A stretch of 64,000 nucleotides of DNA. Source: JAHRAW01 sp965243285 (lineage in GTDB: Bacteria; Pseudomonadota; Gammaproteobacteria; Arenicellales; Poriferihabitantaceae). The DNA lies in contig OZ251537.1 in the NCBI GenBank assembly GCA_965243285.1, forward strand, positions 2,108,001 to 2,172,000. Direction: 5' to 3'. Below, in pieces: positions 18,477 through 28,216 of the stretch (within the stretch, counting starts at the first letter, position 1; each line of letters opens with the position of its first letter). Both the position numbers and the translations under genes were made by a program. Under the pieces are notes generated by a model. That model saw nothing but the letters and a program-made list of their open reading frames with translations, searched no databases and was not told the origin of the DNA.

Positions 18477-20160
18477 TATGCAACTATAGGGGGAAGGGAT
18501 GCAAAAGACAGTGGGGTTAATCTAACCTATCAATTCACCGAGTTAGCGCCTGGGTTAAGTTTTGATGCTGACACAAGAGTATTGAGCGGCACGCCGACCA
18601 CCGAGGGTTCTTATCGGGGTTTTTATACCGCCCATCAAGGGGTATCACGGCGTGCAGGGTGGCGGGTGAATGTCACCATACAGCATGCGTTTCAGGGGTT
18701 AGCCAACTTCACGTTTCAAAAAGAACAGTCATATTCCTTGACTCTACCGATAGCATCTGGCGGCGGTGATTTCACCTATGAGTTGGAGTGGGATTCGATG
18801 GGGAGAAGTATGCAATCTGATCCATTGCATGGGTTTATTTTCGACCCATCAACGCGGATTTTTTCAGGCACGAGCAACACCTTATCGAGGGTGAGTCGTG
18901 GGCCAATAGCCATGGAGTATAGCGCCAAAGATAAGGATGGGGTGATGGTTCATTCGGATACTTTTGCTATCACTACCGAGGGGTATGGGACGCTGACTAT
19001 TTACTACCGGATATATGAAGATTTTAGCGAGGTCACTTTGCCGGTAGCGTTCCCTCACGGCAACACTTATGATTATGAATTGTCGTGGGATGGTAATTCC
19101 ACGCACCGAATAAGTTTTACTGATGATCGCCAACACGAAATTCGGTGCTTACTCGGGGTTCGACCGCTGACACAAGATGCGTGTAATAGAAGGACAAATT
19201 AATGAAAGGACAAATACTGATGTAATTTCATCAGCCATACAGCCAGACACCATCAGAGTGAATACGCCAGCGGCATTTCTTACCCTGCCGTCCATTCATC
19301 GCAACGAGTTTCGTGGAAATCTTGCGGCTCTTCAAGGACATTTGCCAGTAACATTGCCACTCCAATATACCGCGCAAAGTTCTGAAAGCGGTGTTTCCGC
19401 AGTATCGACTCGAACGATAAATTTTGTGGTAATTGATTCAGGTCAAGCCGTTGCTAAAAGCGTATTGCCGAGCGCGGCTCAAGCCATTGCGGAGAGTGCG
19501 GTGGCCGCAGTTGCCGAGCGCGTTGAAGTAATCCGTGGCGGCGGTGATTCAAATAATAATTTCACCATCGGGGGTACGGACAGCATTGCCGCATTCCTAA
19601 AAACCAATGGTGCTTCCATAACCCATGACGAGTGGGATTCCAAGCAACTTTTGCAAGGCATGAGTGGTGCTATGGGATTTTCAGGCGGCAGTGTGTTTAG
19701 TAATCCCGTGGTGTGGGTGAAGGGGGCGTACTCTGAAACCGATGGGGATTCCGATGGTATTTCGTATGCTAGTAAGACGACTGGCTTTTACCTTGGCGCT
19801 GATGCGAATATCACTACTAAGTTGGCATTGGGGTTGTCAGTGTCGGATTTATCAAGCGACATTGAATATAGAAGTGAGAACGATGCGGGTGATTATGATG
19901 TGGAAATCACGAGTGTTAGTGCCTATGCCAGTTGGGGTGGTGAGTATGTGGATTTATGGGCGACAGTGGGGTATGGAGAGGGTGATGCGGATGCTAAATC
20001 CGATGTGAGTCCTGCAGTATCCAGCGACATTTCCATTGAGATGGCGGGGGCTGGTGTCAGTGTGGGAGTGTTTGATAATCGGTTCGGGGAATTGAGAGCG
20101 AAGGGGGATGTTGTGCATAGCAAGGTAGGCATCGAGGGTAAAACCACCGCGCTAGGATAG
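18477..20160 (+). pseudogene. Decayed autotransporter adhesin fragment beside the array
   Basis: The frame is open directly from the last CRISPR repeat and reads Ig-like repeat motifs: LSFDADTRVLSGTPT (18555-18599) and FIFDPSTRIFSGT. It stops at 19200; the homology resumes one frame over from about 19180, near a short direct repeat (AAGGACAAAT) that may mark the slip. The second part holds the segment before the barrel (QYTAQSSE, then AVAAVAERV) and the first strands of an autotransporter barrel, VWVKGAYSE, LGADANITTKLALGLSVS and YASWGGEYVDLWATVGYG. It ends at 20160, well short of a full barrel. These parts align by eye with the intact giant protein at the window's right end. Both the N-terminus and most of the barrel are missing, so it is not functional. 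Confidence 0.85.
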
Positions 20161-20283
20161 TTTGGTTTATTAACATCACCCGCCTCCCCCCAAAAGCGCT
20201 GGCAAAACAAGAACTTCCGACTTTTCACTCCCCCTCAAAAAAAAGCGGGGGGGAGTGAAACCAAAGTCAAAGCCAAAATCCAA
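20161..20283. repeat. Composite intergenic repeat, copy 3 (partial)
   Basis: Contains the ACTCCCCC/GGGGGAGT hairpin (around 20226-20259) and a few AAAGCC-type units directly after the adhesin fragment. It ends against the left end of the IS1595-like element. Confidence 0.6.
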
Positions 20284-20996
20284 GGGGTTGCCCCAGATAA
20301 CTACGCCAAACACGCCTTACCCCATTGTTTTAACTGGGTTAATTGCGTCGTTGGCTTGGGGTTGTTAAAACGCCACTCGCACTACTTCAAATATAGAGGA
20401 AATTGTGCGCGCGGCACGCCGTTGAACTTCCGCATATGTCGCTTTGCATGGCTCCGAAAATTCTCAATGCCATTGATGTGATTCTTTGCGCGCAATTTTG
20501 AGTGGTTGATTCGATAGCGCTTAAAACCCGCCACATCGAGCGCATTATACGCCCGGTAAGCAGTCGCTATAAACCACGCTATCGGGCGCGGTGTTTGAAC
20601 ATGTGGTCTTTAATGATGGCAATGCCCGCGCTTTGGCGTCCGCAATAATGACCGCAACACCCGCCCGCCGCGCTGTAACAAGCCAAACACGGGAATTTTG
20701 CTTATACGCGCCGCGCCCACGCTTGCCTTATGCCGCGCGCCGCCGAAATACGACTCATCAACCTCTATTTCGCCGCTCAAATAACGCGCCCTAGCCTCAA
20801 GATTCAGCGTGATAATCTGCCGCAGCCGATAAAAATAATAGAACGCAGTATTCACATTAACGCCAACCAAATCCGCCGCCTGCGCCGTCGTTCCGGCGAC
20901 AAAATGCTCAATCAACCGCTACTGTTTATAGCCGCTTAATCTGCTCTTTCTCATGATGATCTAGATAACATAAATTGATGTTATCTGGAACAGCCC
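20284..20996 (-). mobile_element. IS1595-family-like insertion sequence, decayed
   Basis: Near-identical inverted ends border the element: GGGTTGCCCCAGATAAC (20285-20301) and, on the other strand, GGGCTGTTCCAGATAAC (20996-20980), 14 of 17 bases equal. The body is a broken transposase. No clear target-site duplication was found. The size, about 710 bp, fits short IS1595-group elements. Confidence 0.7.
20301..20954 (-). pseudogene. IS1595-like (ISXO2-type) transposase, inactivated
   Basis: From the ATG at 20954 the frame reads MRKSRLSGYKQ, then a stop codon, then RLIEHFVAGTTAQAADLVGV and the first catalytic region GEIEVDESYFGGARHK. The frame is then lost, but pieces of the C-terminal half can be read in other frames: SDCLPGV, the HINGIEN region, and a final FNNPKPTTQLTQLKQWGK before a stop at 20301. 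This is a DDE-type transposase of the ISXO2/IS1595 group with at least one nonsense change and frameshifts. Confidence 0.8.
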
Positions 20997-21294
20997 ATTC
21001 CCTAAAAATTTATCGCGGGTTTGATAAAAACTCATGCCTTTTCACGCTCAAGTTTGCTGATTTTATGCGCATCCGCTAGCGAGATATCGTGACGCAACGC
21101 ATATTAAGGCGCACCGCCAAAGCGTTTTTATTGTTATGCAAGACCGCACAACGCCGCGGGCAAAATTTATTTCACCATCATCGCCGCGCCCTCTTTTTTA
21201 TCCATAAAAATTTGCGGATGCTGGCAGACCTAAAACAACCCATAACGCGACCAAGCACCTGCTTGCCCAGCCATTCAGCCTGCAGACGCGCGCC
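20997..21294. other. Intergenic stretch without a recognisable gene
   Basis: Between the IS element and the ETF oxidoreductase I see only short frames on both strands and no family motif. It may hold further decayed mobile DNA. Confidence 0.4.
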
Positions 21295-23010
21295 TCACAT
21301 ATCCGCATAATTCGGTCCGCCGCCGCCTTGCGGGGTAACCCAAGTTATATTCATGGTCGGGTCCTTGATGTCGCAAGTTTTGCAGTGCACGCAATTTTGC
21401 GCGTTGATGCGAAATTCGGGCGCCGCACCATCGGCACCACCATCGGCGTGAATGAATTCATACACCCCGGCTGGGCAGAAGCGTGCTTCGATGCCGGCGT
21501 AGGTTTGATAACTGACCGCCACCGCGTCGGCTGGTCGCGCCAGATGCAGGTGCGGCGGCTGGTCTTCCTCGTGATTGGTGTTGGATAAATAGACCGATGA
21601 GGTTTTGTCGAAACTGAGCAGGCCATCGGGCTTGGGGTAGGGGATGGGTTGGCAATCGGCGGCCGGTTTGGTGGCGGCGTGGTCGGCGGTGGGGTCGGTT
21701 AGTTTCAGCGGGAGTTTGCCGCCGCACAAATTCTGGTCGATATAATTATAAGCACCGCCCATCCACACGCCGAAATTATGCAGCGCGGCGCCGAAATTTC
21801 GCGCGCCGTATAACTCTTTATACAACCATGAATTTTCGAAGCGCTGCGCATGGGAATCCAAGTTGATTGAATTCTCCATGCCAGCGGCGGATGCATCCGC
21901 CGGCGAAGAACTGGCCTGGGTCAAACCTTCGAACACCGTTTCCGCCGCCAACATGCCGGATTTCATCGCCGTATGCGAACCTTTTATCTTGGCGAAATTC
22001 AGCGTGCCGGCATCGCAGCCGATTAACATGCCATTCGGCAATATCATCTTGGGCAAGGCGCGCAGCCCGCCCTTGGTGATGGCGCGGGCGCCGTAGGCGA
22101 TGCGTTCGCCGCGGTCAAGATAGCGTCGAAATACCGGGTGATGCTTCAGTCGCTGCAGTTCATCGAAGGGGCTGAGATACGGATTGCGATAGGAAAGGTC
22201 GGTGATGAGCCCGAGGGATAGCAAATTATCGCCGCAGTGATAGAGAAAGGAGCCGCCCGAGGCGCCGCTTTTGGATAACGGCCAGCCGGCGCCGTGCACC
22301 ACTGTGCCGGGCTGATGCAAGCGCGGCTCGATACGCCACATTTCTTTGATGCCGATGGCGTAATGTTGGGTGGCGCGCCCGGCGTCCAGGTCGAATTTGT
22401 CGATCAATTGTTTGCCCAGATGGCCGCGGCAACCTTCGGCGAACAGCGTCACGCGGGCGTGCAATTCCATGCCCGGCTCGAAGGATGATTTGCGCGCCCC
22501 ATCGGCGCCGCGCCCCATCTCGCCGGTGGCCACGCCCTTAATGCTGCCGTCGGGGTGATACAAAACCTCGCACGCTGGAAATCCGGGAAAAATTTCCACG
22601 CCCAGGTCTTCGGCTTGTTGACCGAGCCAGCGGCACACCGCGCCCAAACTGACGATGTAATTGCCGTCATTGCGCATGGGTTTTGGCACCATCCAATGCG
22701 GCATGGCGATGGATTTTTCCGCGTTGCGAAACAGATGCACTTCGTCGCGCACCACTTCGGTGGTCAGCGGCGCGCCGCGCGCTTTCCAGTCGGGGAATAA
22801 TTCGTTCAACGCGCGTGGTTCGAACACCGCGCCGGAGAGAATATGCGCGCCCACCTCAGAGCCTTTTTCCACCACCACCACCGATAATTCGCGCTGATTT
22901 TGTTGTGCCAATTGCATCAAGCGACAAGCGGCGGATAAGCCGGCCGGGCCGGCGCCGACGATGACCACATCGACTTGCATGGATTGGCGCGGCGGGGCGG
23001 TGGTGGACAT
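21295..23010 (-). CDS. Electron transfer flavoprotein-ubiquinone oxidoreductase
   Basis: The 571-residue protein carries electrons from reduced ETF to ubiquinone at the inner membrane, linking fatty-acid and amino-acid oxidation to respiration. An FAD-binding VVIVGAGPAGLSAA lies near residue 16. VVEKGSEVGAHILSGAV and GCDAGTLNFAKIKGSHTAMK are hallmarks of the family. The C-terminus has the 4Fe-4S cluster segment CPAGVYEF and CVHCKTCDIKDP. The etfA and etfB genes are not in the window. Length is normal. An internal start at MQVDVVIVG is possible. Confidence 0.96.
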   Translation of the reverse strand: MSTTAPPRQSMQVDVVIVGAGPAGLSAACRLMQLAQQNQRELSVVVVEKGSEVGAHILSGAVFEPRALNELFPDWKARGAPLTTEVVRDEVHLFRNAEKSIAMPHWMVPKPMRNDGNYIVSLGAVCRWLGQQAEDLGVEIFPGFPACEVLYHPDGSIKGVATGEMGRGADGARKSSFEPGMELHARVTLFAEGCRGHLGKQLIDKFDLDAGRATQHYAIGIKEMWRIEPRLHQPGTVVHGAGWPLSKSGASGGSFLYHCGDNLLSLGLITDLSYRNPYLSPFDELQRLKHHPVFRRYLDRGERIAYGARAITKGGLRALPKMILPNGMLIGCDAGTLNFAKIKGSHTAMKSGMLAAETVFEGLTQASSSPADASAAGMENSINLDSHAQRFENSWLYKELYGARNFGAALHNFGVWMGGAYNYIDQNLCGGKLPLKLTDPTADHAATKPAADCQPIPYPKPDGLLSFDKTSSVYLSNTNHEEDQPPHLHLARPADAVAVSYQTYAGIEARFCPAGVYEFIHADGGADGAAPEFRINAQNCVHCKTCDIKDPTMNITWVTPQGGGGPNYADM

Positions 23011-23094
23011 AGGGCGTGCTCTCGTTTTGATGGGTTGGTTTGGGGTTTGTTTGGTTTAAATGATGCGTTTGCTTCGGCTCATTTAAATTAATCA

Positions 23095-23520
23095 TTTGAG
23101 TATATGGATGTGGATTATGCAGATTTAATGGGGAGTTATATATCTAAATCCTCATTATTAGGTTGGTATTTGGGGGGGATATTTTTAATGTTAGGTTTTG
23201 CTTGATGCTTTTGATTTTCGATTTATCGTTTTTGGCTTTAAATTTCCACCCTATTAGCCACAAAAGATGGGTTAAAAGATACAACATCAGCAGTAAAAGT
23301 CTAAGTCAAATTCAACAGCGAAAATTCTTAAGTTAAACTCAACATCAAAGCAACATCAAAGCAACATCAAAGCAACAGCAAAAGCCAAAGCCAAAAGCAA
23401 CATCAAAAGCAACAGCAAAAGCCAAAGCCAAAAAGCAAAAGCAAAAGCCAAAGCCAAAAAGCAAAATCAGCACCCGTCAAAATAGTGACCTAATAATGGG
23501 GATTTAGGTATATAACGCGC
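23095..23520. repeat. Composite intergenic repeat, copy 4
   Basis: Bounded on both sides by the edge motif (GTTATATATCTAAATCC near 23136 and GGGGATTTAGGTATATAACG near 23500). Inside are AACATCAAAGC and AAAGCCAAAAGC short tandem runs (23340-23470). The double hairpin is absent. It fills the gap between the ETF oxidoreductase and argD. Confidence 0.7.
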
Positions 23521-23639
23521 ATTTAATTGGGCTGCTGGCTTTTAATTGACTCAGCGCAAACAACGCATCACCTCAGCGCGATTATCGCTTAAAATAATGC
23601 CCCTTAAAACAATCCCAGCCTTCAAAGGCCCCCACGCGC

Positions 23640-24917
23640 TTGAAAAACCCTTCTCCGATCGCCGATTCGTCCGCCATCCGCGCCCAATACGAGCGGGTAA
23701 TGACCCCCAACTACGCGCCCATGGACCTGGTGGTGGCGCGGGGCGAGGGCAGCCGCCTGTGGGACACTGACGGCAAAATGTATCTTGATTTCGCCGCCGG
23801 AATAGCCGTCAGCGCCTTAGGCCATGCCCACCCGGCGTTGCGCCGCGTCCTCGCCGCCCAAGCCGACAAACTCTGGCATGTGAGCAATCTGCTGGTAAAC
23901 CAGCCGGCCATCGAGCTCGCGCAGCGCTTATGCGACACCACCTTCGCGCAGCGCGTTTTTTTCGCCAATTCCGGCTCCGAAGCCAACGAAGCCGCGCTCA
24001 AATTGGCGCGCCGGTACGCCATAGAGCATTGTCCGGCCCGCAACAACCCCTTCATCCCTGGCCGCTTCCGAGCCAAAAAAGACAACATCATCGCCTTCCA
24101 CAAATCCTTCCACGGGCGCACTTTTTTCACCGTGTGCGTCGGCGGTCAGGCGGATTACAGCGACCGCTTCGGGCCCAAGCCCGGCGCCATCACCCACCTG
24201 CCATTCAACGACATCGCCGCGCTTTCGAAAGCGGTGAACGCCGCCACTTGCGCGGTGATTTTGGAGCCGATTCAAGGCGAGGGCGGCGTCACCCCGGCCA
24301 CCGTGCAATTCGCCGCTGCGGCGCGCGAACTATGCGACCGCCACAACGTCTTGCTGATTTTCGACGAAATACAAACTGGCGTCGGTCGCACCGGCGCCCT
24401 GTATGCGTACCAAAATCTCGGCGTCGTCCCGGATATTCTCACCACCGCTAAGGGCCTCGGCGGCGGCTTCCCCATCAGTGCCATGCTGACCACCGAGGCC
24501 ATCGCCCAAAGCCTAAAAGTCGGCAGCCACGGCAGCACCTTCGGCGGCAATCCCATGGCGTGCGCGGTGGCCAATAAGGTGTTGGACATCGTCAACACCC
24601 CCGAAATGTTGGCCGCGGTGCGCGAAAAGGGCGAGCAACTGCAACGCGGTTTGGCGCGTTTAAATGAAGAATTTCACGCCTTCGCCGACATTCGCGGCGC
24701 CGGCTTGTTACTGGGCTGCGAACTAACCCCAAAATGGCGAAATCGCGCCCGCGACATCATCACCGCGGCCGCCAAACATGGCTTATTGGCGTTAGTCGCC
24801 GGGCCGAATGTACTGCGCTTCGCCCCGGCCCTCACCATCAGCGAGGCGGAAATTGCCCAAGGTTTGGCGCGCTTGAAATCGGCCTTAGCGGAAGTCGCCG
24901 GCGCGCAGTCGTCATGA
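23640..24917 (+). CDS. argD: Acetylornithine/succinyldiaminopimelate aminotransferase
   Basis: A class III PLP aminotransferase of 425 residues for arginine synthesis, often also used for diaminopimelate. Key parts are FANSGSEANEAALKLAR, FHKSFHGRTF, LIFDEIQTGVGRTG and the PLP lysine in TTAKGLGGGFPI. GSHGSTFGGNPMAC is the usual phosphate-binding end. The frame starts at TTG 23640; ATG 23700 (MTPNYAPMD) would be rather short for the family, so TTG is preferred but not certain. argB lies 5 kb away. Confidence 0.93.
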   Translation: MKNPSPIADSSAIRAQYERVMTPNYAPMDLVVARGEGSRLWDTDGKMYLDFAAGIAVSALGHAHPALRRVLAAQADKLWHVSNLLVNQPAIELAQRLCDTTFAQRVFFANSGSEANEAALKLARRYAIEHCPARNNPFIPGRFRAKKDNIIAFHKSFHGRTFFTVCVGGQADYSDRFGPKPGAITHLPFNDIAALSKAVNAATCAVILEPIQGEGGVTPATVQFAAAARELCDRHNVLLIFDEIQTGVGRTGALYAYQNLGVVPDILTTAKGLGGGFPISAMLTTEAIAQSLKVGSHGSTFGGNPMACAVANKVLDIVNTPEMLAAVREKGEQLQRGLARLNEEFHAFADIRGAGLLLGCELTPKWRNRARDIITAAAKHGLLALVAGPNVLRFAPALTISEAEIAQGLARLKSALAEVAGAQSS

Positions 24918-24949
24918 TTCGCCATGATTCGAAGGCTATGAATCGGCGC

Positions 24950-26836
24950 TCATATCGGATGGTTTTCGGTTTCGAATTGTTGGATGGCGTGTAGGAATGG
25001 CGCCGCGTATTTTTCTATTTTGACGCCGCCGACGCCGGAGATTGTTGACAACTCCGCTTCATTTTGGGGTTTTTTGACCGCCATATCGGCCAGCGTCGTG
25101 TTGAGGAAGATGACATAAGAGGGCACATTTTGTTTTTTGGCGAGGGCGGCGCGCAATGCGCTGAGGTGGGCGAATAATTTTTCTTCGCCCGAGGTTAAGG
25201 CCGCGACCGGCCGGGCCGCGGCGGTTTTTTTTCGGCTGGTGGCGGGCCGGAGTTTGCGCAGCCACACCGCGATTTCTTTTTTCAACACGGCGCGGCTGGT
25301 GGCAGTGAATTGCAGGCTGCCGTGCTCGCCGGGGCTTAGGTGGCCGGCGGCGGTGAGGTGGCGGAAGATGGCGTGCCATTGCGCCGCTTTATGCTCGCCG
25401 CCGATGCCATACACGCTCAATTTTTGATGCCCGAAGCGGCGTATTTTTTCGCTGTCCTTGCCCAGCAGCACATCGGTCAAGTGGGCGACGCCGAAGCGTT
25501 GCCCGGTGCGATAGACGCATGACAGCGCTTTTTGCGCGGCGATGCTGCCGTCCCAAGTTTGCGGCGGGTTTAGGCAGTTGTCGCAGTTGCCGCACGGGGC
25601 TTGGTATTGTTCGTCGAAGTAGGCGAACATGATTTGGCGGCGGCAGGCGGTGGATTCGCAAAAACCGAGCAAGGCGTTCATTTTTCGGCGCTCGTTGCGC
25701 TTGAAATCCTCCGCGGCCTCGGAGTTGTTCACCATTTGCATCAACATCACCACATCTTGAAAGGCGTAGCGCATCCAGGCGCTGGCCGGTTGCCGGTCGC
25801 GGCCGGCGCGGCCGGTTTCTTGATAATAGGCCTCGATATTTTTCGGCAAATTGAGGTGCGCCACGAAGCGCACATCGGGCTTGTCGATGCCCATGCCGAA
25901 GGCCACCGTGGCCACCGCCACCACGCCGTCTTCGCGGCTGAATTGGTTTTGGTTGCGCGCCCGGACGGTGGCCGACAAACCGGCGTGGTAGGGCACGGCG
26001 CGCAGCCCTTTGCCGCATAGCCATTGACTGGTGTCGTCCACATTGCGGCGCGATAAGCAGTACACAATGCCGGCCTCGCCGGGGTGGTGCGCGGTGATGA
26101 AATCCAGCAGCGCCTGGCGGCCGCCGGCGGCCTGGCTGATCAAATAACGTATATTCGGGCGGTCCAGGCTGGCGATATATTTTGCGGCATCGCCCAGCGC
26201 CAGTTGCTCGACAATATCGGTTTGCGTAACTTCGTCGGCGGTGGCGGTGAGGGCGATGCGCGGCACCTCGGGAAAACGCCTCGCCAATATCGATAACTGA
26301 ATATATTCGGGGCGAAAATCATGCCCCCAGCGCGATACGCAGTGCGCCTCATCGATGGCGAATAGGGCGATGGTGATGCGCGACAACATCTCCAACATCG
26401 GCCCGGCCAGCAGGCCTTCGGGGGCGACATACAGCAAATCCAACTCGCGGCCTAACAGTTGCTCCTCGACGCGCGATTTATCGGCGTACGACAAACTGGA
26501 ATTCCAACACGCGGCGCGCACGCCGTATTGCAGCAGCGCGTCCACTTGGTCTTTCATCAACGCGATCAAGGGCGATACCACCACGCCGGTGCCGGCGCGC
26601 ACCATAGACGGGATTTGATAGCACAGCGATTTGCCGCCGCCGGTGGGCATGATGGCCATGGCATGGCCGCCGTCCAACAAGGTTTGGATGATCTCCTGTT
26701 GAAATGGCTGATAACTTTGATAGCCAAAAGTGTCGCGCAAAATGGCGCCCGCCCGCTGCGCCGACGAGGTTGAACTCATGGCGGATTGGTGGGCGGATTG
26801 CAGGGCGGATTGCAGGACCGATTGCTGGGCTGCCAT
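24950..26836 (-). CDS. recQ: ATP-dependent DNA helicase RecQ
   Basis: A 3'-5' helicase of recombination and fork repair. MPTGGGKSLCYQIP is the Walker A motif, IDEAHCVSRWGHDFRPEY the DEAH motif with the aromatic-rich loop, and QETGRAGRD motif VI. The zinc-binding part shows CRRQIMFAYF and CGNCDNC, followed by the winged helix and an HRDC-like end (TISGVGGVKIEKYA). At 628 residues it is slightly long because of a simple QSALQSAHQSA leader encoded by a short DNA repeat; the start may be the ATG at 26779 (MSSTSS). Confidence 0.95.
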   Translation of the reverse strand: MAAQQSVLQSALQSAHQSAMSSTSSAQRAGAILRDTFGYQSYQPFQQEIIQTLLDGGHAMAIMPTGGGKSLCYQIPSMVRAGTGVVVSPLIALMKDQVDALLQYGVRAACWNSSLSYADKSRVEEQLLGRELDLLYVAPEGLLAGPMLEMLSRITIALFAIDEAHCVSRWGHDFRPEYIQLSILARRFPEVPRIALTATADEVTQTDIVEQLALGDAAKYIASLDRPNIRYLISQAAGGRQALLDFITAHHPGEAGIVYCLSRRNVDDTSQWLCGKGLRAVPYHAGLSATVRARNQNQFSREDGVVAVATVAFGMGIDKPDVRFVAHLNLPKNIEAYYQETGRAGRDRQPASAWMRYAFQDVVMLMQMVNNSEAAEDFKRNERRKMNALLGFCESTACRRQIMFAYFDEQYQAPCGNCDNCLNPPQTWDGSIAAQKALSCVYRTGQRFGVAHLTDVLLGKDSEKIRRFGHQKLSVYGIGGEHKAAQWHAIFRHLTAAGHLSPGEHGSLQFTATSRAVLKKEIAVWLRKLRPATSRKKTAAARPVAALTSGEEKLFAHLSALRAALAKKQNVPSYVIFLNTTLADMAVKKPQNEAELSTISGVGGVKIEKYAAPFLHAIQQFETENHPI

Positions 26837-26978
26837 GGGGGTGTGGATGGGGATGTGGATGGTTTTCCGGCGGGCCGCGGGCGGCCGGGCGGCGGTGAGT
26901 GATAGCGGCGGTGGAATGTGCCGCTGGCGTGGTCGCTGGGTTGACTGGGCTGGATTGGGCGGATGGAATTGGGCCGGA

Positions 26979-27968
26979 TTAGGGATTGCGCGCTAACCAG
27001 TGTTCGAGCAAATCGCGGGCGATGGAATCGCGGCGCGGCAGGGCGTGGGCGCAGCGTGGGTCGTCATGTTCGCCGAAGGCGCGGATTTGTTGGGCGCTGA
27101 ACCAACGCGCATCTTGCAGTTCGGCGGCCGCTAAGGTGATGGGCGCAGCGCGGGCGAAGGCGCGGAAGCCGATCATCATGCAAGACGGAAACGGCCATGG
27201 CTGCGAGCCCAAATAGGTGGCGCAGCAGACGCTAAGGCCGGTTTCCTCGCGCACCTCGCGCGCCACCGCCTCCTCCAAACTCTCGCCGGGATCCACATAG
27301 CCGGCGAGAGCGGAATAGAGGGGTTTTTTCCAGCCGCGCGCGCGCCCCAGTAAGCATTTGGGGATGTGGTCGGGCGGTTGCAATTGCTCGATTAACATGA
27401 TCACCGCTGGGTCTAAGCGGGGAAATATTTCAACGGCGCATTGCGCGTCGCCGCAACGCCGCATGTGCCCGCCGCGATGGCTGCTGGTGGTGCTGCCGCA
27501 ACGCCCGCAATGCTGATTTTGCCGATGCCAATAGGCGAGGCCGCGAGCATAGGCCAAGGTGGCGGCCTCGGCGCCGGACAGGGCGGCGCCGACGGCGCGC
27601 AAGTCGATGAATTCGGCGTCCGCGCCGGCGGCGGCGAGCAGCCGCGTCACCCGGCGCTCATCGATATGCGTGATGTCAGCGGCGAATACCGGCGCGCCGC
27701 GACCCGAGTCGCCCATGCGCGCGCCGTGGTTGTGGCCGAGATAAATCCATTCGGCATCGCCGTCGATGACCTCGACTTGGCGTTTTTCAACCAAACACGC
27801 CGCCGGTCCGTGGCGCGCGCATTGCCGCACCAAGTTTTGGTCGCGCCACAGCGGCAATATGCGCGCTTGCGCGGTGTTTAGTTGCCGGCGAATCCACGCC
27901 GGGTCGTCGCGCAATGCGCTGCTGCGGTCGAGGGGCATGCCGCAATAGGCCGGCGCAAGCAATGCCAT
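26979..27968 (-). CDS. nudC: NADH pyrophosphatase / NAD-cap hydrolase NudC
   Basis: The 329-residue protein has the NudC order: an N-terminal domain, a zinc ribbon (CGRCG, then MRRCG and a later Cys), and a Nudix domain with GYVDPGESLEEAVAREV and REETGL. SQPWPFPSCMMIGF is the diagnostic SQPWPFPxS motif of NADH-specific members. It cleaves NAD(H) to NMN and AMP and in bacteria removes NAD caps from RNA. It lies between recQ and typA on the same strand, with loose spacing. Confidence 0.94.
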   Translation of the reverse strand: MALLAPAYCGMPLDRSSALRDDPAWIRRQLNTAQARILPLWRDQNLVRQCARHGPAACLVEKRQVEVIDGDAEWIYLGHNHGARMGDSGRGAPVFAADITHIDERRVTRLLAAAGADAEFIDLRAVGAALSGAEAATLAYARGLAYWHRQNQHCGRCGSTTSSHRGGHMRRCGDAQCAVEIFPRLDPAVIMLIEQLQPPDHIPKCLLGRARGWKKPLYSALAGYVDPGESLEEAVAREVREETGLSVCCATYLGSQPWPFPSCMMIGFRAFARAAPITLAAAELQDARWFSAQQIRAFGEHDDPRCAHALPRRDSIARDLLEHWLARNP

Positions 27969-28216
27969 GGGGAAATCGACCGGGGAATCGAGAAGTTGGC
28001 GGAAAAATCGGAAAAATCGATGACATCGACGGATGAAATCGTCGGCGGCGATAGGCGCGGAGGAGGGGCGTAAGGCGGCGCCTCAGGCGCGCTTTGAATC
28101 AGCGAGAAAATCGGCAATCGGCGGCAATCGGCGGCAATTCACGGAAAAATCGGCGAAATTATAGGCAATCAGCAAAATCGACATGGCAATCAGCCAAGGC
28201 CTAAGCCGGCCGCGAC

